Shown piece by piece: positions 42,399-52,639 of a stretch of DNA of 64,000 nt. The notes below the pieces were generated by a model. The model worked only from the letters and a program-made list of their open reading frames with translations. It was not told the DNA's origin and did no database searches. Position 1 is the first letter of the stretch. The number at the start of each line of letters is the position of its first letter. Location of the stretch: assembly GCA_024762655.1 (NCBI GenBank), contig JANTHB010000006.1:1-64000 (forward strand), written 5' to 3'. This DNA comes from Bacteroidales bacterium (GTDB lineage: Bacteria; Bacteroidota; Bacteroidia; Bacteroidales; VadinHA17). The translations under genes and the position numbers were made by a program.

Positions 42399-43013
42399 AT
42401 GCTTATCCGATTACATCCCGAGATGCCGAGTCAGAGACATATCCGGCACATTGCAGAAGTACTGGAAAACGGGGGCCTGGTGATCTATCCAACGGACACA
42501 ATATACGCCATAGGATGTGATGTAAACAAGCCCAAAGCCCTGGAAAGGCTGGCGCATCTGAAAGGGGCCAACCCCAGGAATCCGGATTTTTCATTTATTT
42601 TTTCCGATATCCGGCAGGTAGCGGAATATACGCCTCCGCTGGACAAGACCATATTCAAGCTTCTCAAACACAACCTGCCGGGGCCGTTCACCTTTATTCT
42701 TCCGGCCAATCACAAGGTCCCTAAACTTTTCAAAGGAAAGAAAAAGACCATTGGGGTACGTATTCCCGGCAACAACATCCCTCTGGAGATGGTCCGGGCC
42801 CTGGGGCGGCCTGTCTTGTCCAGCTCTATCCATGCCGAAGACGAGGTCATCGATTACATCACCGATCCCGGATTGATCTATGAAAAATACGGTCATCTGG
42901 CAGACATTGTGGTGGACGGCGGTTACGGCAACAACGTAGCCTCCACCGTAGTGGATTGCACCGGCGAGGAGCCTGTGGTCGTAAGGGAGGGGGTTGGCAG
43001 GTTGGTTTTTTGA
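42399..43013 (+). CDS. YrdC/Sua5/YciO-family protein (putative L-threonylcarbamoyladenylate synthase)
   Basis: 204 aa. The YrdC domain fills the protein: IAEVLENGGLVIYPTDTIYAIGCDVNKPKALERL (19-52), LPGPFTFILPANHKVPKLF, TIGVRIPGNNIPLEMVRALGRPVLSSSIH and ASTVVDCTGEEPVVVREGVG. Sua5/TsaC enzymes make threonylcarbamoyl-AMP for t6A37 of tRNA. The close YciO branch has the same fold with uncertain activity; the SIH where TsaC has SAN favours YciO. No t6A partner genes are nearby. Confidence 0.88.
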   Translation: MLIRLHPEMPSQRHIRHIAEVLENGGLVIYPTDTIYAIGCDVNKPKALERLAHLKGANPRNPDFSFIFSDIRQVAEYTPPLDKTIFKLLKHNLPGPFTFILPANHKVPKLFKGKKKTIGVRIPGNNIPLEMVRALGRPVLSSSIHAEDEVIDYITDPGLIYEKYGHLADIVVDGGYGNNVASTVVDCTGEEPVVVREGVGRLVF

Positions 43014-43130
43014 ATTTTGAAGGTTTCTAAACCGAACTCATAAATATAATTTTACACAATCCTGGTCACCTAACCAGGGGTCCGGTTGAAGGAATTCGAT
43101 AACATCTGTTGGATTGGCTTATATGAAACT

Positions 43131-44918
43131 CTACATTTTATATTTAAAGTCGACCACTTGCTTCCTGGATTTTAAAGCTGAAAAAGATTTAACGGTGTAT
43201 TTGTTCCCAGTTATTGTGAATTCTAGTGAATGACGGTTTACTGAAACTTTCTTAATTTCCTTCTTGCTGAAAAGAATTATTTTCCATTCCCTGATATTTT
43301 CCATCCCTTTAAAATACCCGGATATCGGATGAATAACAAGTTGCCCGCTTTTCTCTTTTTCATGATAATCAATTGCTGTTGTAGCATAAATTCCCTTCAG
43401 ATATTCGTTACTGGTTCCGTCATCTTCAATGAGCGTAAAATGTCCATCAGACCCGGTATAAATGTAAAGCTCCAGTAAATTGTTGCTTCCCCTTTCAACC
43501 GACCTGGCATATTTGCGCATGGGAATAATTGCACCCTGTTTTACAAACAACGGGATCTGTTCCAAGGGTGCCTCACAGGTAAAAAGAACTCCTCCACGGG
43601 TGGCATCTCCTGTCCAGTAATTTACCCATTCATTTCCTTCGGGTAAATACAAAGTCCTGTCCCTTGCCCCTTGCACGAACACCGGGGCTACTAAAATTTC
43701 CTCTCCGAAAAGATATTCATACAATCGAACCGGGCGGATAATATTTTTACCTTCCAGCCGTGACCGATGTGCATAGGAATATATGTAGGGGAATAGTTTT
43801 AGTTTTATGTGGGAATACTTCCTGAACAGGGAATCGGCCCGCTCTGAAATATTAAAAGCAATATTGCCGGTAGGGTTTTCAGGTTGCGAGAAAGGTGTGG
43901 TAAGCGGTACAAAGTGGGCAAATTCGAGCCAGCGAATATATAGCTCCTCGTCTATTTTTCCATCAAGGCCTATTGCAAATCCCCCCATATCGTTTGCGAG
44001 AAACGGGATTTTATAAAAGTGGCGTGAAGTATCGGTATACATAGCCAGCACTTCCTTAAAAGCCACTTTGGGGAGCCATGGCGAAAACCTGTGGGTTGGT
44101 TTATCTATCGTCCAGTCGGTGCGTTCATCATCGGTCCATTTCCCAGGGTAGCGTTTGTACTCATCCCGGTCTGTTCCTCCGCTGTGCGAAAGGATGAAAC
44201 CACGTCCTTTGGTTTCCTTACCAAGCTTTTGCGTGGTTTCGAACATGGCTTTGCAAACCGGAATGGCGTCGGTTTTATCCAGTTTTAGAAAATCAAGGCC
44301 ATCATCGAAAAAATGCTTGATCTTCCGCTGGAAATACGCTGTTGCCTCAGGATTTTCAAAATCGATATCGCCACACCTTGTACCCTTTACCGGGAGGCTG
44401 TTATCTCCAATAATGGTGGTACGTAATCCATTGTGCCAGCCGTCAGTTCTTATGCTTTCCCTTCTGAAGTATCCTTTTGATTTAAAATCTTCATATACTT
44501 TTTCATTCCCTCTTTTCATAATAGCATCCCATAGCCATATCCCCGCTTTAATATCTTTTTTCTCCATAAAATCCCAGAGTCCTTTCATGTCGGGATACGA
44601 AATTGTATCGGCAATGAAATCGATATATTTCTGGGGGCCCTGTCCTTTGTTTTGCCAATCCCAAAACCACGAATCAATCCAAAAGGCATCAATAGGGTAA
44701 TCATGCGTAATGATCTGGTCGATGAGGTTAATACTCTGTTCCTGATCAGTATAAGCCCCGTAAACCATTCCGAAGGCCCAGGCCGGGGGAAGAATCACGT
44801 TCGTATCGGTTACTGCTGAAAGAAAACGGACATTGTTTTGAACTCCGGGTTCAGGTTTACATGAAAAAAATGTGATTGCCATGACTACGGCAAACATAAG
44901 TTGAAATAACATTTTCAT
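43131..44918 (-). CDS. Glycoside hydrolase family 31 lipoprotein (alpha-glycosidase)
   Basis: 595 aa. Lipoprotein signal with lipobox FFSCK (Cys about 20), hence anchored to a membrane. The GH31 TIM barrel includes PIDAFWIDSWFWDW, GIWLWDAIMKR, FLKLDKTDAIP (region of the catalytic nucleophile Asp) and a likely acid in GKWTDDERTDW, followed by the GH31 beta domain (EEILVAPVFVQGARDRTLYLPEG..WVNYWTGD). Members hydrolyse alpha-linked glucose, xylose or galactose. As the last gene of this polysaccharide locus it may trim alpha-linked side chains. The start overlaps the esterase stop by 4 nt. Confidence 0.88.
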   Translation of the reverse strand: MKMLFQLMFAVVMAITFFSCKPEPGVQNNVRFLSAVTDTNVILPPAWAFGMVYGAYTDQEQSINLIDQIITHDYPIDAFWIDSWFWDWQNKGQGPQKYIDFIADTISYPDMKGLWDFMEKKDIKAGIWLWDAIMKRGNEKVYEDFKSKGYFRRESIRTDGWHNGLRTTIIGDNSLPVKGTRCGDIDFENPEATAYFQRKIKHFFDDGLDFLKLDKTDAIPVCKAMFETTQKLGKETKGRGFILSHSGGTDRDEYKRYPGKWTDDERTDWTIDKPTHRFSPWLPKVAFKEVLAMYTDTSRHFYKIPFLANDMGGFAIGLDGKIDEELYIRWLEFAHFVPLTTPFSQPENPTGNIAFNISERADSLFRKYSHIKLKLFPYIYSYAHRSRLEGKNIIRPVRLYEYLFGEEILVAPVFVQGARDRTLYLPEGNEWVNYWTGDATRGGVLFTCEAPLEQIPLFVKQGAIIPMRKYARSVERGSNNLLELYIYTGSDGHFTLIEDDGTSNEYLKGIYATTAIDYHEKEKSGQLVIHPISGYFKGMENIREWKIILFSKKEIKKVSVNRHSLEFTITGNKYTVKSFSALKSRKQVVDFKYKM

Positions 44919-46537
44919 TTTAAGCAGGAATAGGATTTTATAGCATCGGCAATTAGCCCGGCCAACTCAAATTGTGCGCTTGTCGTAAAATGAACCCCAT
45001 CGACAGTATTTTCCTCCTTACGGTTTTTGAAATAAGAATTAACATCGATAAAACGGGCCCCATTTTTTTGAGCAACTATTTTAAACCTAAGGTTGTTTTT
45101 GTCAATGCGGGCATTGCCTCCCCCATATTTTACCGGATTTGCCAGTTTTTCATTCATTGGTGGCGGGGATACGACCAATATTTCAGGCAAAGTCTTATTG
45201 TGTGTCAGGATATACTTTTTTGTAATCCTAAGCAAAGAATCAAGATTATGTGAAACTTTATCGATGCTGTCGCTAAAAACTTTTTTGGCATCATTGGTTC
45301 CCAGGTCTAAAACGATAAAATCGAGGGAACTGCCATCCGGCAGATGAGCATACGTCGAATCCAAATAAGCCTGTATATTGCGCAGGGTATTCAGTTTGGG
45401 ATTATTCAGGTTATCAAAACCGATGGTGTTTCCCGGGATTGAATGATTGATTATCGTTGAAAAGGGAAATAATTTCCGAAGTTGTACCGGCCAACCGTCT
45501 TTTCTTGCACCGTTTGAGTCGCCTACGGTAAGGATATTCAGTTTTTCCGTATGTTTGGTATTATAAACCGGGAGCAGTGAAAGTGCCTGTGGAACGATCA
45601 TTTCGTGCGTCCCTTCAAATACAGTCAGTTCGATATTTTGAAATTTTCTGTACAAATGAACTATTCTGTTTCCAAGGATCAAATTTGTATCAGGGGCAGG
45701 ATTTAATCTGTCTTCAACTAATACAAGTTTTAAACTATCCGATACCATCTGATTTTGCCCTGAGGGTTCTATTTCATTTACAAGGTGGTTAAACATATTT
45801 ATGGATTGGGTGATTGGAACAGAACCGGTATATCCGTCGTGAATGCCCGTATAGATATGTAAGGTTGCATTTTCCCGTTTGTTTTTTGGAAATTGAAGAA
45901 GTGCAGGCGACCGTTTTAGTGCTTCTTTCGCATCAAAACCATTCCCTCCTGTAGTTACACCTTCCAAATCGTGTTCATACCTCAGTCTACGGCCTTTACA
46001 CTCCCAGTACCAATCTTCAAGGTTAGATATGCCCGCCCAACTACTAAAACTTTTCACCGGGTAATCAAGTTTCATAAACGCCATTAAAGTAGCATATCCA
46101 CCTCCAGAAACGCCAATAATGTGTATCTCAGAAGTATCAATATTCCCGTTTTTAATCGCAAAATGAATCGCGTCTTCAATGTCAGAAATGACTTCTTTGC
46201 TTCCACATGCTTCCGGGTTGTTATTTGGCCCCATGAAATCGGGATGTATATAATTCCAATTACGTAAAACGACTTCTGCAGCAAGAGGGTCCTCCTGCAA
46301 GTAGTCTCCGCTCCAGGTATGCAATGAAACAACAAGGGGTTGAGGTTTTTGTAGCGGTGTCTTGTAAAAAACAGCTTTCTGTATGCGGCCGTCCAGGGAT
46401 GATTTTATTTCAACCATGTTAAAATGATCCGGCCAGCCTTTCGCATAGGTATTGTCCCAGGGGGCATTTGTCTTCTGTGCCTTTAAAGTAAAGGGGAAAA
46501 TAAAAATTGTCAGAAAAATAAGGAATTGCTGTTTCAT
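44915..46537 (-). CDS. Two-domain secreted hydrolase: alpha/beta-hydrolase plus SGNH/GDSL esterase
   Basis: 540 aa with a signal peptide (about 1-20, FTLKAQ). Domain 1 (about 25-310) is a prolyl-oligopeptidase/dienelactone-hydrolase-type alpha/beta hydrolase with nucleophile elbow GVSGGGY and a late Asp/His pair (TGIHDGYTG, EGTHEM). Domain 2 (about 325-540) is an SGNH hydrolase with block I VGDSNGARKDGWP, block III DLGTNDAK and block V DGVHFTT. The fusion suggests removal of two kinds of ester groups, for example acetyl groups, from a polysaccharide so the glycosidases of the locus can act. Substrate inferred only from context. It sits 27 nt behind GH16. Confidence 0.85.
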   Translation of the reverse strand: MKQQFLIFLTIFIFPFTLKAQKTNAPWDNTYAKGWPDHFNMVEIKSSLDGRIQKAVFYKTPLQKPQPLVVSLHTWSGDYLQEDPLAAEVVLRNWNYIHPDFMGPNNNPEACGSKEVISDIEDAIHFAIKNGNIDTSEIHIIGVSGGGYATLMAFMKLDYPVKSFSSWAGISNLEDWYWECKGRRLRYEHDLEGVTTGGNGFDAKEALKRSPALLQFPKNKRENATLHIYTGIHDGYTGSVPITQSINMFNHLVNEIEPSGQNQMVSDSLKLVLVEDRLNPAPDTNLILGNRIVHLYRKFQNIELTVFEGTHEMIVPQALSLLPVYNTKHTEKLNILTVGDSNGARKDGWPVQLRKLFPFSTIINHSIPGNTIGFDNLNNPKLNTLRNIQAYLDSTYAHLPDGSSLDFIVLDLGTNDAKKVFSDSIDKVSHNLDSLLRITKKYILTHNKTLPEILVVSPPPMNEKLANPVKYGGGNARIDKNNLRFKIVAQKNGARFIDVNSYFKNRKEENTVDGVHFTTSAQFELAGLIADAIKSYSCLK

Positions 46538-46564
46538 GTACTGTATTGTTAGAACCAGTAAATA

Positions 46565-47386
46565 TTATCGCTGGTATACCCTCACATAATCAACAACCAT
46601 GCTTTGTGGGAAGATGGTTGCATCAACCCCGTGTTTACCCCCCCAGGCACCTCCAACGGCAAGGTTCATAATCAGATAGAAAGGCTGGTCGAATGGCCAG
46701 TTATCAACCGTTTTAACTTCCGGGGCATAGAAATGAGTAACATGATCCGGTGTGTCCAGATAAAATTTTATTGAATCTTTTGTCCAGATAATACCATAAT
46801 TATGGAATTCCTCTTCAGCTGTTGGCAAAGGAGTAGTTTGATGGAAATCCGTTACACCATGCTGATATTGTGTATGCACATTGGAATGGGTTGTATCGGG
46901 TTGAAAACCTACATACTCCATAACGTCTATTTCGCCACATTTGGGCCAACCCACTTCATCATGATCAGACCCCAGCATCCATAAGGCAGGCCATGTCCCT
47001 TTGCCTTGTGATGCGGGCATTTTTGCCCTAAACTCTATCCGACCATACTTAAATTCCTGTTTTCCCTTGCTGTTCAACCGTGCTGATGAGTATCCTCCTT
47101 TTTCGTTCTCCCCGGTTCGTGTCGCAATAATATAAAGCTTACCCCCTTCAACTTTACAGTTTGAAGTATCTTTAACATACTTTTGCCATTCGTTATTTAC
47201 ACGGCCTGCCGGCCACAATGCAAAATTCCAATTATTTAAGTTCACACTGTCTCCATCAAATTCATCACTCCATACCAGATGCCATCCATCCTTATCAGCG
47301 AATTTATCATCCGTTTTTCTCTTATTGCCATTTGCACAGTTTGCAAGGAGCACAAGAATTACCAAATATAAACCTAGCTGTTTCAT
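46565..47386 (-). CDS. Glycoside hydrolase family 16 lipoprotein (beta-glucanase/laminarinase-like)
   Basis: 273 aa. Lipoprotein signal (LVLLANCANG, Cys about 17). GH16 core: WHLVWSDEFDGDSVNLNNWNF, EYGRIEFRAKMP-type strand (FKYGRIEFRAKMPASQGKGTWPALWML) and the catalytic GEIDVMEYVG (both Glu present), then HTQYQHGV and NWPFDQPFYLIMNLAVGGAWGG. Endo-acting on beta-1,3 or mixed-linkage glucans; the sequence looks like the laminarinase branch rather than agarase or carrageenase. It is probably surface-exposed, supplying oligosaccharides to SusCD. Confidence 0.93.
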   Translation of the reverse strand: MKQLGLYLVILVLLANCANGNKRKTDDKFADKDGWHLVWSDEFDGDSVNLNNWNFALWPAGRVNNEWQKYVKDTSNCKVEGGKLYIIATRTGENEKGGYSSARLNSKGKQEFKYGRIEFRAKMPASQGKGTWPALWMLGSDHDEVGWPKCGEIDVMEYVGFQPDTTHSNVHTQYQHGVTDFHQTTPLPTAEEEFHNYGIIWTKDSIKFYLDTPDHVTHFYAPEVKTVDNWPFDQPFYLIMNLAVGGAWGGKHGVDATIFPQSMVVDYVRVYQR

Positions 47387-47400
47387 AATATTTACTTTAA

Positions 47401-47437
47401 AAAAGAAAGGAATGGGGCTAATATACCCATTCCTTTC
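47401..47437 (-). terminator. Hairpin/attenuator between susD and GH16
   Basis: A perfect 12-bp stem, GAAAGGAATGGG/CCCATTCCTTTC with a 9-nt loop, is followed on the minus strand by CTTTCTTTTTT. It could terminate part of the susCD transcripts and so lower enzyme-gene expression relative to susCD. Confidence 0.75.
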
Positions 47438-47471
47438 AACTAATTTAATCCATTTTAACCTCCGGTACTTT

Positions 47472-49004
47472 TTATTTTAAATACCAGGGAACCTGATCCG
47501 TAGCATCGTTCCCCCCAAATTGTTCATCAATGGCTTTATTATAGTTATCCGGATTGGTGGCCTGCTCACTGGTTGGATAATACCAACGTTTAGGATATAC
47601 GTTCTTATTATCGTGGTTCAGGTTGGTAGCAGGATCCAAAGGATATACGGGATACCCGGTACGCAAAAACTGAGGGTAATTCCCTCCATTTCCCTGGAAG
47701 AAATCAATCAACCATCGTTGTACCCAGATCTGTTGCAAGCGTTCGGTTTTGGTTCCGGATGTTTTATAGGCAGCTTCACCGGTAAAATATCCATCAATGT
47801 AAGTCTGATCAATGGCCATTCCGTGAACAAAATCAGCTGTGTGAGGCAGGTTCATATAATAAGACAATTGTGCCTTCACCCCATTTTCATAATAGGTCTG
47901 AGCATCTCCTGAAACCCACCCTTCTTCTATGGCTTCGGCAATGATAAAACATTGCTCGGAGTAAGTAAAAATGAGCATAGGATCGTTGTCCATAAACTGA
48001 GTATAACGATTATTTACCGTGGAATATTCACCCGCTAACGCATTTGGTTGTATAACTCCGTTGGATAACGAACTTAAGCCCCCAACATATGCATCGAAAT
48101 CGGTTTCGGCTAATCCACTATCAATTTGTGCTTGTGCAGGATCGGCAAAATAGAACAACCTGCGGTCCTGCAGATTCTTCAAATTATCGACCGTTAACTT
48201 CGAAAGGCAGGCATATGCTTTAAACTGGTCTCCATTCTGATAAAAAGGGAATATAGCATTTGCATTGGTAGAATAGGCCAATTTAAAATTATCATCATTA
48301 CCGGTCATTAATGGCCCCGTATTCACTATCTCAGCAAAGCGGGCGATTTGGTCGGCAGAAACATGTTTGCTCATGGTTTGAATCACTTTCAGCTGCAAGG
48401 CATTACAAAGTTTTTGCCATTTAAGCGCATCCCCGCCGTACATAATGTCCCCGTCGAAACTTTCCCCTTCAGCAAAATATGCTTCTGCTTGTTTGAGATC
48501 ATCAAGGATATGTTGAAAGACATCCGCTTGTTTATCGTACTTAGGCCGGAAATTTCCCTCTTCTGCCCCCAGACCTGCTTCAGAATATGGTACGTCACCC
48601 ATATCCAACGTCATGCGGAACCCATACCAGGCCTTCATGAAAAGTGCCAATCCTCTATAAGACGGTTCATATTTACTTCCTTCAGCAAATTGAATCATAT
48701 ATTTAAGATCGGTTAACTTAAGATAGTTGTTAAAACTACCATATGGCCAGTAAGACCAATAATATTGATAAGGGTTCTCATTATTGGCCTGGATAAGATG
48801 ATGGTTAAACAAGTTCCCCGATAAGAAATCGGCTGCGTTTACATTCCAAAATCTATAGGAATCTTTCAGTACCTGTGTGGCAAGCATGCCCGGTGAAACC
48901 TTATTGGTAGCATTAGGATCCGTATTTATTTCTTCAAATTTATTGCAGGAATATGTACCTGCTAAAGAAATAATTAATAAGATAATAAATTTTATTTTTT
49001 TCAT
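47472..49004 (-). CDS. susD: SusD/RagB-family nutrient-binding outer-membrane lipoprotein
   Basis: 510 aa. Lipobox with Cys about 20 (SLAGTYSCNKFEEINTDPN); the INTDPN opening is typical of the SusD-like_2 branch (PF12771). TPR-like helical body with family stretches such as RGLALFMKAWYGFRMTLDMGDVPYSEA and FTYSEQCFIIAEAIEEGWVSGDAQTYYENGV. It caps the SusC pore outside the cell and binds the oligosaccharide. It is encoded 12 nt after susC. Confidence 0.95.
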   Translation of the reverse strand: MKKIKFIILLIISLAGTYSCNKFEEINTDPNATNKVSPGMLATQVLKDSYRFWNVNAADFLSGNLFNHHLIQANNENPYQYYWSYWPYGSFNNYLKLTDLKYMIQFAEGSKYEPSYRGLALFMKAWYGFRMTLDMGDVPYSEAGLGAEEGNFRPKYDKQADVFQHILDDLKQAEAYFAEGESFDGDIMYGGDALKWQKLCNALQLKVIQTMSKHVSADQIARFAEIVNTGPLMTGNDDNFKLAYSTNANAIFPFYQNGDQFKAYACLSKLTVDNLKNLQDRRLFYFADPAQAQIDSGLAETDFDAYVGGLSSLSNGVIQPNALAGEYSTVNNRYTQFMDNDPMLIFTYSEQCFIIAEAIEEGWVSGDAQTYYENGVKAQLSYYMNLPHTADFVHGMAIDQTYIDGYFTGEAAYKTSGTKTERLQQIWVQRWLIDFFQGNGGNYPQFLRTGYPVYPLDPATNLNHDNKNVYPKRWYYPTSEQATNPDNYNKAIDEQFGGNDATDQVPWYLK

Positions 49005-49016
49005 AACGCTATTGTA

Positions 49017-52000
49017 TTAAAATGAAAATTTAATGTTTCCTCCGAGATATCTTACGGATGGATCGGAAAAGTCTTCATGTCCGCCATCGGGATCAGAATA
49101 CTTAAAGTCTTTGGCCCAGAATAATACATTTTGGCCTATAAAACTTATGGATGCACCCTTAACAAATCCCAGCTTCGAAACAATATCGTTTGGGAGCGTG
49201 TATGTAAGTGATACTTCACGTAATTTCAGAAACGTCCTGCTATAAATGTCGAAAGGTGTGGGTGAACCTCCCCAGGCACTACTTGCATGCAATCTTCGAA
49301 CAGCATCCTGATAATAAACGGCCACATTATTCGGAGCAAATTCACGATCATCGGTAAGAATGTTTCCGCTTACATCAAAGGTTGCACTTCCGGAGACAAC
49401 CATCACTCCATCTCCTATATAGTGCTTCGTACTTGGATCGGCTACGTCCTGTGCCCTGGTTTCCGTTACCGATTCGGGATGTACTCCGGCCTGCCACATA
49501 TAACTTTCTGTACGGGTACTCATTAACCCCCCTACAACACCATCGAAAGATAGAAACAAACTGAATCCTTTGTATCTTAAAGCGGTACTAAAGCCCCATT
49601 GCCAATCAGGAAGTCTGTAGCCATATAACGTATAAACAGGGCTCCTTAAAGGTAATCCGTTCTGCCAGATCATTTTCCCGGTTCCCGGTTGGTATTCAAA
49701 ATCTTTAATGGTCATATAATCAGTACGTTTTCCGACTTTAACCCAATCTTTGTCTACATTTCTCGTGTTTACCGAATCTATTTTGGTATAGATTTCTTTG
49801 TAAGTACCCCAGTTAAAAGTTAAATCCAGTTGTAAATCCTGTTTTTTAACGGGTGTCACCCTGACAACAGCATCCCAGCCTCTCCGGGCTCTTTCCTCAT
49901 TTGAGTTAAGGTAAATACTGCTTATACCTGAAGCAGGAGTCCTTGATGCTTTTACCAATTGATTATAAATGCGTTTATTAAAATAAGATACATCAACCGA
50001 TAACCGGTTTTTAAACAGGATACTCTGTAAGCCGAATTCACTTGTAGCATAATTATTCGGGCTATAAGAATTCAGATAAATAGTATGAGGAGCAGATGCT
50101 CCGTTATAATCAAGCCATGTACCCGGCTTTACAGAAAACACACTATTGATAGCGTAAGGAGCTGGAGCAGTTTTTGCTTGTGTCCACGAACTTCTGACTT
50201 TTAAAAGGTCCATCCAGTCCTTTGTAGATTCAGGCAATAATTCCGATAGCACAAAACTACCCGAAACCGACGGATATAAATATGACCAGTCTGATTTTGG
50301 TACAATAGGATTTGCAAGCATTGATACCCAGTCATTACGAAGGGTAGCATCTACATAAATAAAGCTTCCCCAGGAAAGGCCCAAACGGCCAAACATAGAA
50401 TTTGACTGTTCAGCATTGGTAGATTCCCCAACACGGGCCGGATTTACCGATGCTTTAAGAGAGTAAAAACCCGGGATGGAAATACCGTTGGTTGTTTCTC
50501 CATTTATATTATCGTCTCTGCGATAATAAATGGTCCCTCCTGCCAGATATTCCAATTCAAGGTTATCATTAACAAATTTCTTACTGCCTGTTAACAATAA
50601 ATCGCTGTTTATGCTAAATCCCTGTGTTCTTCCCGTAAGGTAAGCTCCTGTTTTTGTTCCGTTCCACGGATAAGGAATTCCCGGTACGGCAGTATTTCCT
50701 GTTGAGTTCCACGAGCCCTGTGAAACTCTTATCTGGCCACGATCAATATAAAAGTCAATCCCCGTACGTGCCGTAACTTTTAACCAGTCGGTTATTTCAT
50801 AATCTGCAGTTGCGTCTGCATTGTAGATGTCCCTTGAAACCTTATTTATTTTTTCATAGCGGTCAAAATAGGGGTTGTTTACATTTCCATTCGGATAAGT
50901 CCAGTTTTGCTTTTGATCTTTTATCAGCCAGTAATTATTCTTATAATCCAAAATATTATAATCGGCTGGTGAATAGATCAGCAAAGAATACATTACATCG
51001 TACGATGTATATCCGTTAGATCCCTTGTTAGGAGAAGCATTTTTGGTATACGAGGTATTTGTTGTCAGATGGAACTTATCAAGGTTAACATCTGCCCCTA
51101 ATGAATAGGTGTATTTATTTAACATTGCATTAGGATAAACTCCTTTTTGTTGTATCCAGTTTAATGAGCTTCGGACGGCAACATTATCTGATCTGAAACC
51201 AACATTAACATTATTGTTAGATACATAACCCGGATTTATGAAGTTTTTAAAGTTGTCTTTTCCAACAGGCAGGTATTCATAATCTCTGTAATCCTTCAGA
51301 AAAGGATCCCATTGGGTTCTTATTGTGCCATCCATTGCCGGTCCCCACGAATAGGTGCGGTTTATATCGTAGTTTCCGTTATACCCACGGCCATATACGG
51401 ATTGTTTTTCAGGAATTGCCAAGAATCCTGCAGTAAACATGGTATTGGATGTTAGATCAACGGATACACCCTTTTTACCTTCACTCCCGTTTTTAGTTGT
51501 TATAAGGATGGCACCGCGTTCTCCACGGAACCCATATAATGCAGAAGCCGTAGCCCCTTTTAATACCGATATTGATTCGATATCTTCTGCTGACAGGTCA
51601 CTTATTTTTTTATTAGCATAAGCAATCCCATCTATGACAATCAAAGGGTTTGTTTCTCCCCGAATTGTAATGGTCGGGTCAACGTCAAAATCAGTAGGGT
51701 TTTGAACCAGAACCCCTGCTACCTTACCGGTAAGGGATGTACTTACATTAACGCCAGGAACCTTTTGCACGCTTTCTCCGGAGACTTTTTGAATGGAATA
51801 ACCAAGCGCTTTCTCCGCTCTTTTTATCCCAAGAGCGGTTACAACCACTTCTTCAACACCAATGGAAGTCTGTTTCATTGCAACGTTAATAATGCGCTGG
51901 TTCTCAACCGCAACTTCCTGGCTTTTAAATCCCACAAAAGAAAAAACCAGCGTAGCTCCTGATGGGACGCTAAGTGAATATTTCCCGTTTGCATCCGTTA

Positions 52001-52478
52001 TGGTTCCCTGGGTGGTACCCTTGATAATAATATTCACCCCCGGTAGCGGGCTTCCTTTATCGTCGGTCACCGTACCGGTAATGACTTTCTGTTGCTGTAA
52101 CAATTTTTTATTATTAACAGCACCGGAGAACAGTGCAATCTGTTTCCCTACTACACGATAGGTAATCCCGGCTTCAGGTAATACCTGATCAAGGACATGC
52201 CAGATATCTTCTTTTTTGGCCATTACATTTACTTTTTTGGTTACATCCACCAACTGATCATTGTAAAAGAATTTAAATTCACTCTGATCCTGGATGGCCT
52301 GCAGGACATCTTCAATGGTCGCTTGTTCCATAGAGAGAGACAATTTTTTGTTTTGCGCATAGTTATTCACTGCAAAGACCTGCAAAACAGCTACAAAAAA
52401 CAGAAAAAGACTGATTTTCATAATTCTGAATATTTTTCTGAAAATATCATTTTTCAGATAAATTAAATTTTTCTTCAT
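49017..52478 (-). CDS. susC: SusC/RagA TonB-linked outer-membrane transporter with STN domain
   Basis: 1153 aa. Signal region (about 20-42); an N-terminal STN domain (LSLSMEQATIEDVLQAIQDQSEFKFFYND, about 48-118) that contacts the FecR anti-sigma; a carboxypeptidase-like domain (VITGTVTDDKGSPLPGVNIIIKGT, about 132-210) with the SusC signature; a plug (NPLIVIDGIAYANKKISDLSAEDIESISVLKGATASALYG, about 270-325); and a 22-strand barrel ending NIKFSF. The STN domain with the sigma/FecR genes upstream makes this a transenvelope-signalling transporter: substrate binding would activate its own expression. Visibly A+T-richer than the 7-42 kb genes. Confidence 0.97.
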   Translation of the reverse strand: MKKNLIYLKNDIFRKIFRIMKISLFLFFVAVLQVFAVNNYAQNKKLSLSMEQATIEDVLQAIQDQSEFKFFYNDQLVDVTKKVNVMAKKEDIWHVLDQVLPEAGITYRVVGKQIALFSGAVNNKKLLQQQKVITGTVTDDKGSPLPGVNIIIKGTTQGTITDANGKYSLSVPSGATLVFSFVGFKSQEVAVENQRIINVAMKQTSIGVEEVVVTALGIKRAEKALGYSIQKVSGESVQKVPGVNVSTSLTGKVAGVLVQNPTDFDVDPTITIRGETNPLIVIDGIAYANKKISDLSAEDIESISVLKGATASALYGFRGERGAILITTKNGSEGKKGVSVDLTSNTMFTAGFLAIPEKQSVYGRGYNGNYDINRTYSWGPAMDGTIRTQWDPFLKDYRDYEYLPVGKDNFKNFINPGYVSNNNVNVGFRSDNVAVRSSLNWIQQKGVYPNAMLNKYTYSLGADVNLDKFHLTTNTSYTKNASPNKGSNGYTSYDVMYSLLIYSPADYNILDYKNNYWLIKDQKQNWTYPNGNVNNPYFDRYEKINKVSRDIYNADATADYEITDWLKVTARTGIDFYIDRGQIRVSQGSWNSTGNTAVPGIPYPWNGTKTGAYLTGRTQGFSINSDLLLTGSKKFVNDNLELEYLAGGTIYYRRDDNINGETTNGISIPGFYSLKASVNPARVGESTNAEQSNSMFGRLGLSWGSFIYVDATLRNDWVSMLANPIVPKSDWSYLYPSVSGSFVLSELLPESTKDWMDLLKVRSSWTQAKTAPAPYAINSVFSVKPGTWLDYNGASAPHTIYLNSYSPNNYATSEFGLQSILFKNRLSVDVSYFNKRIYNQLVKASRTPASGISSIYLNSNEERARRGWDAVVRVTPVKKQDLQLDLTFNWGTYKEIYTKIDSVNTRNVDKDWVKVGKRTDYMTIKDFEYQPGTGKMIWQNGLPLRSPVYTLYGYRLPDWQWGFSTALRYKGFSLFLSFDGVVGGLMSTRTESYMWQAGVHPESVTETRAQDVADPSTKHYIGDGVMVVSGSATFDVSGNILTDDREFAPNNVAVYYQDAVRRLHASSAWGGSPTPFDIYSRTFLKLREVSLTYTLPNDIVSKLGFVKGASISFIGQNVLFWAKDFKYSDPDGGHEDFSDPSVRYLGGNIKFSF

Positions 52479-52532
52479 ATCTTTGAATTTGAGTTAGTAA
52501 ATAAATTCGGTCAAGGAATTTTTTGTTGACTC

Positions 52533-52563
52533 GACAGGGAAATGTTCGCAGCATTTTCCTGTC
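52533..52563. promoter_or_regulatory. Leader hairpin upstream of susC
   Basis: GACAGGGAAATG/CATTTTCCTGTC, one mismatch, 7-nt loop, in the 161-nt gap between fecR and susC. A hairpin at this position is common in Bacteroidota SusC leaders. As a terminator it reads better toward fecR, so its role is uncertain. Confidence 0.45.
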
Positions 52564-52639
52564 TCTTTTTAATCTTATCCGTTTCTTTTCATAGGCATTT
52601 GTTTTTTAAGGTTAATAATCAAGGTTAATCAGATATATC

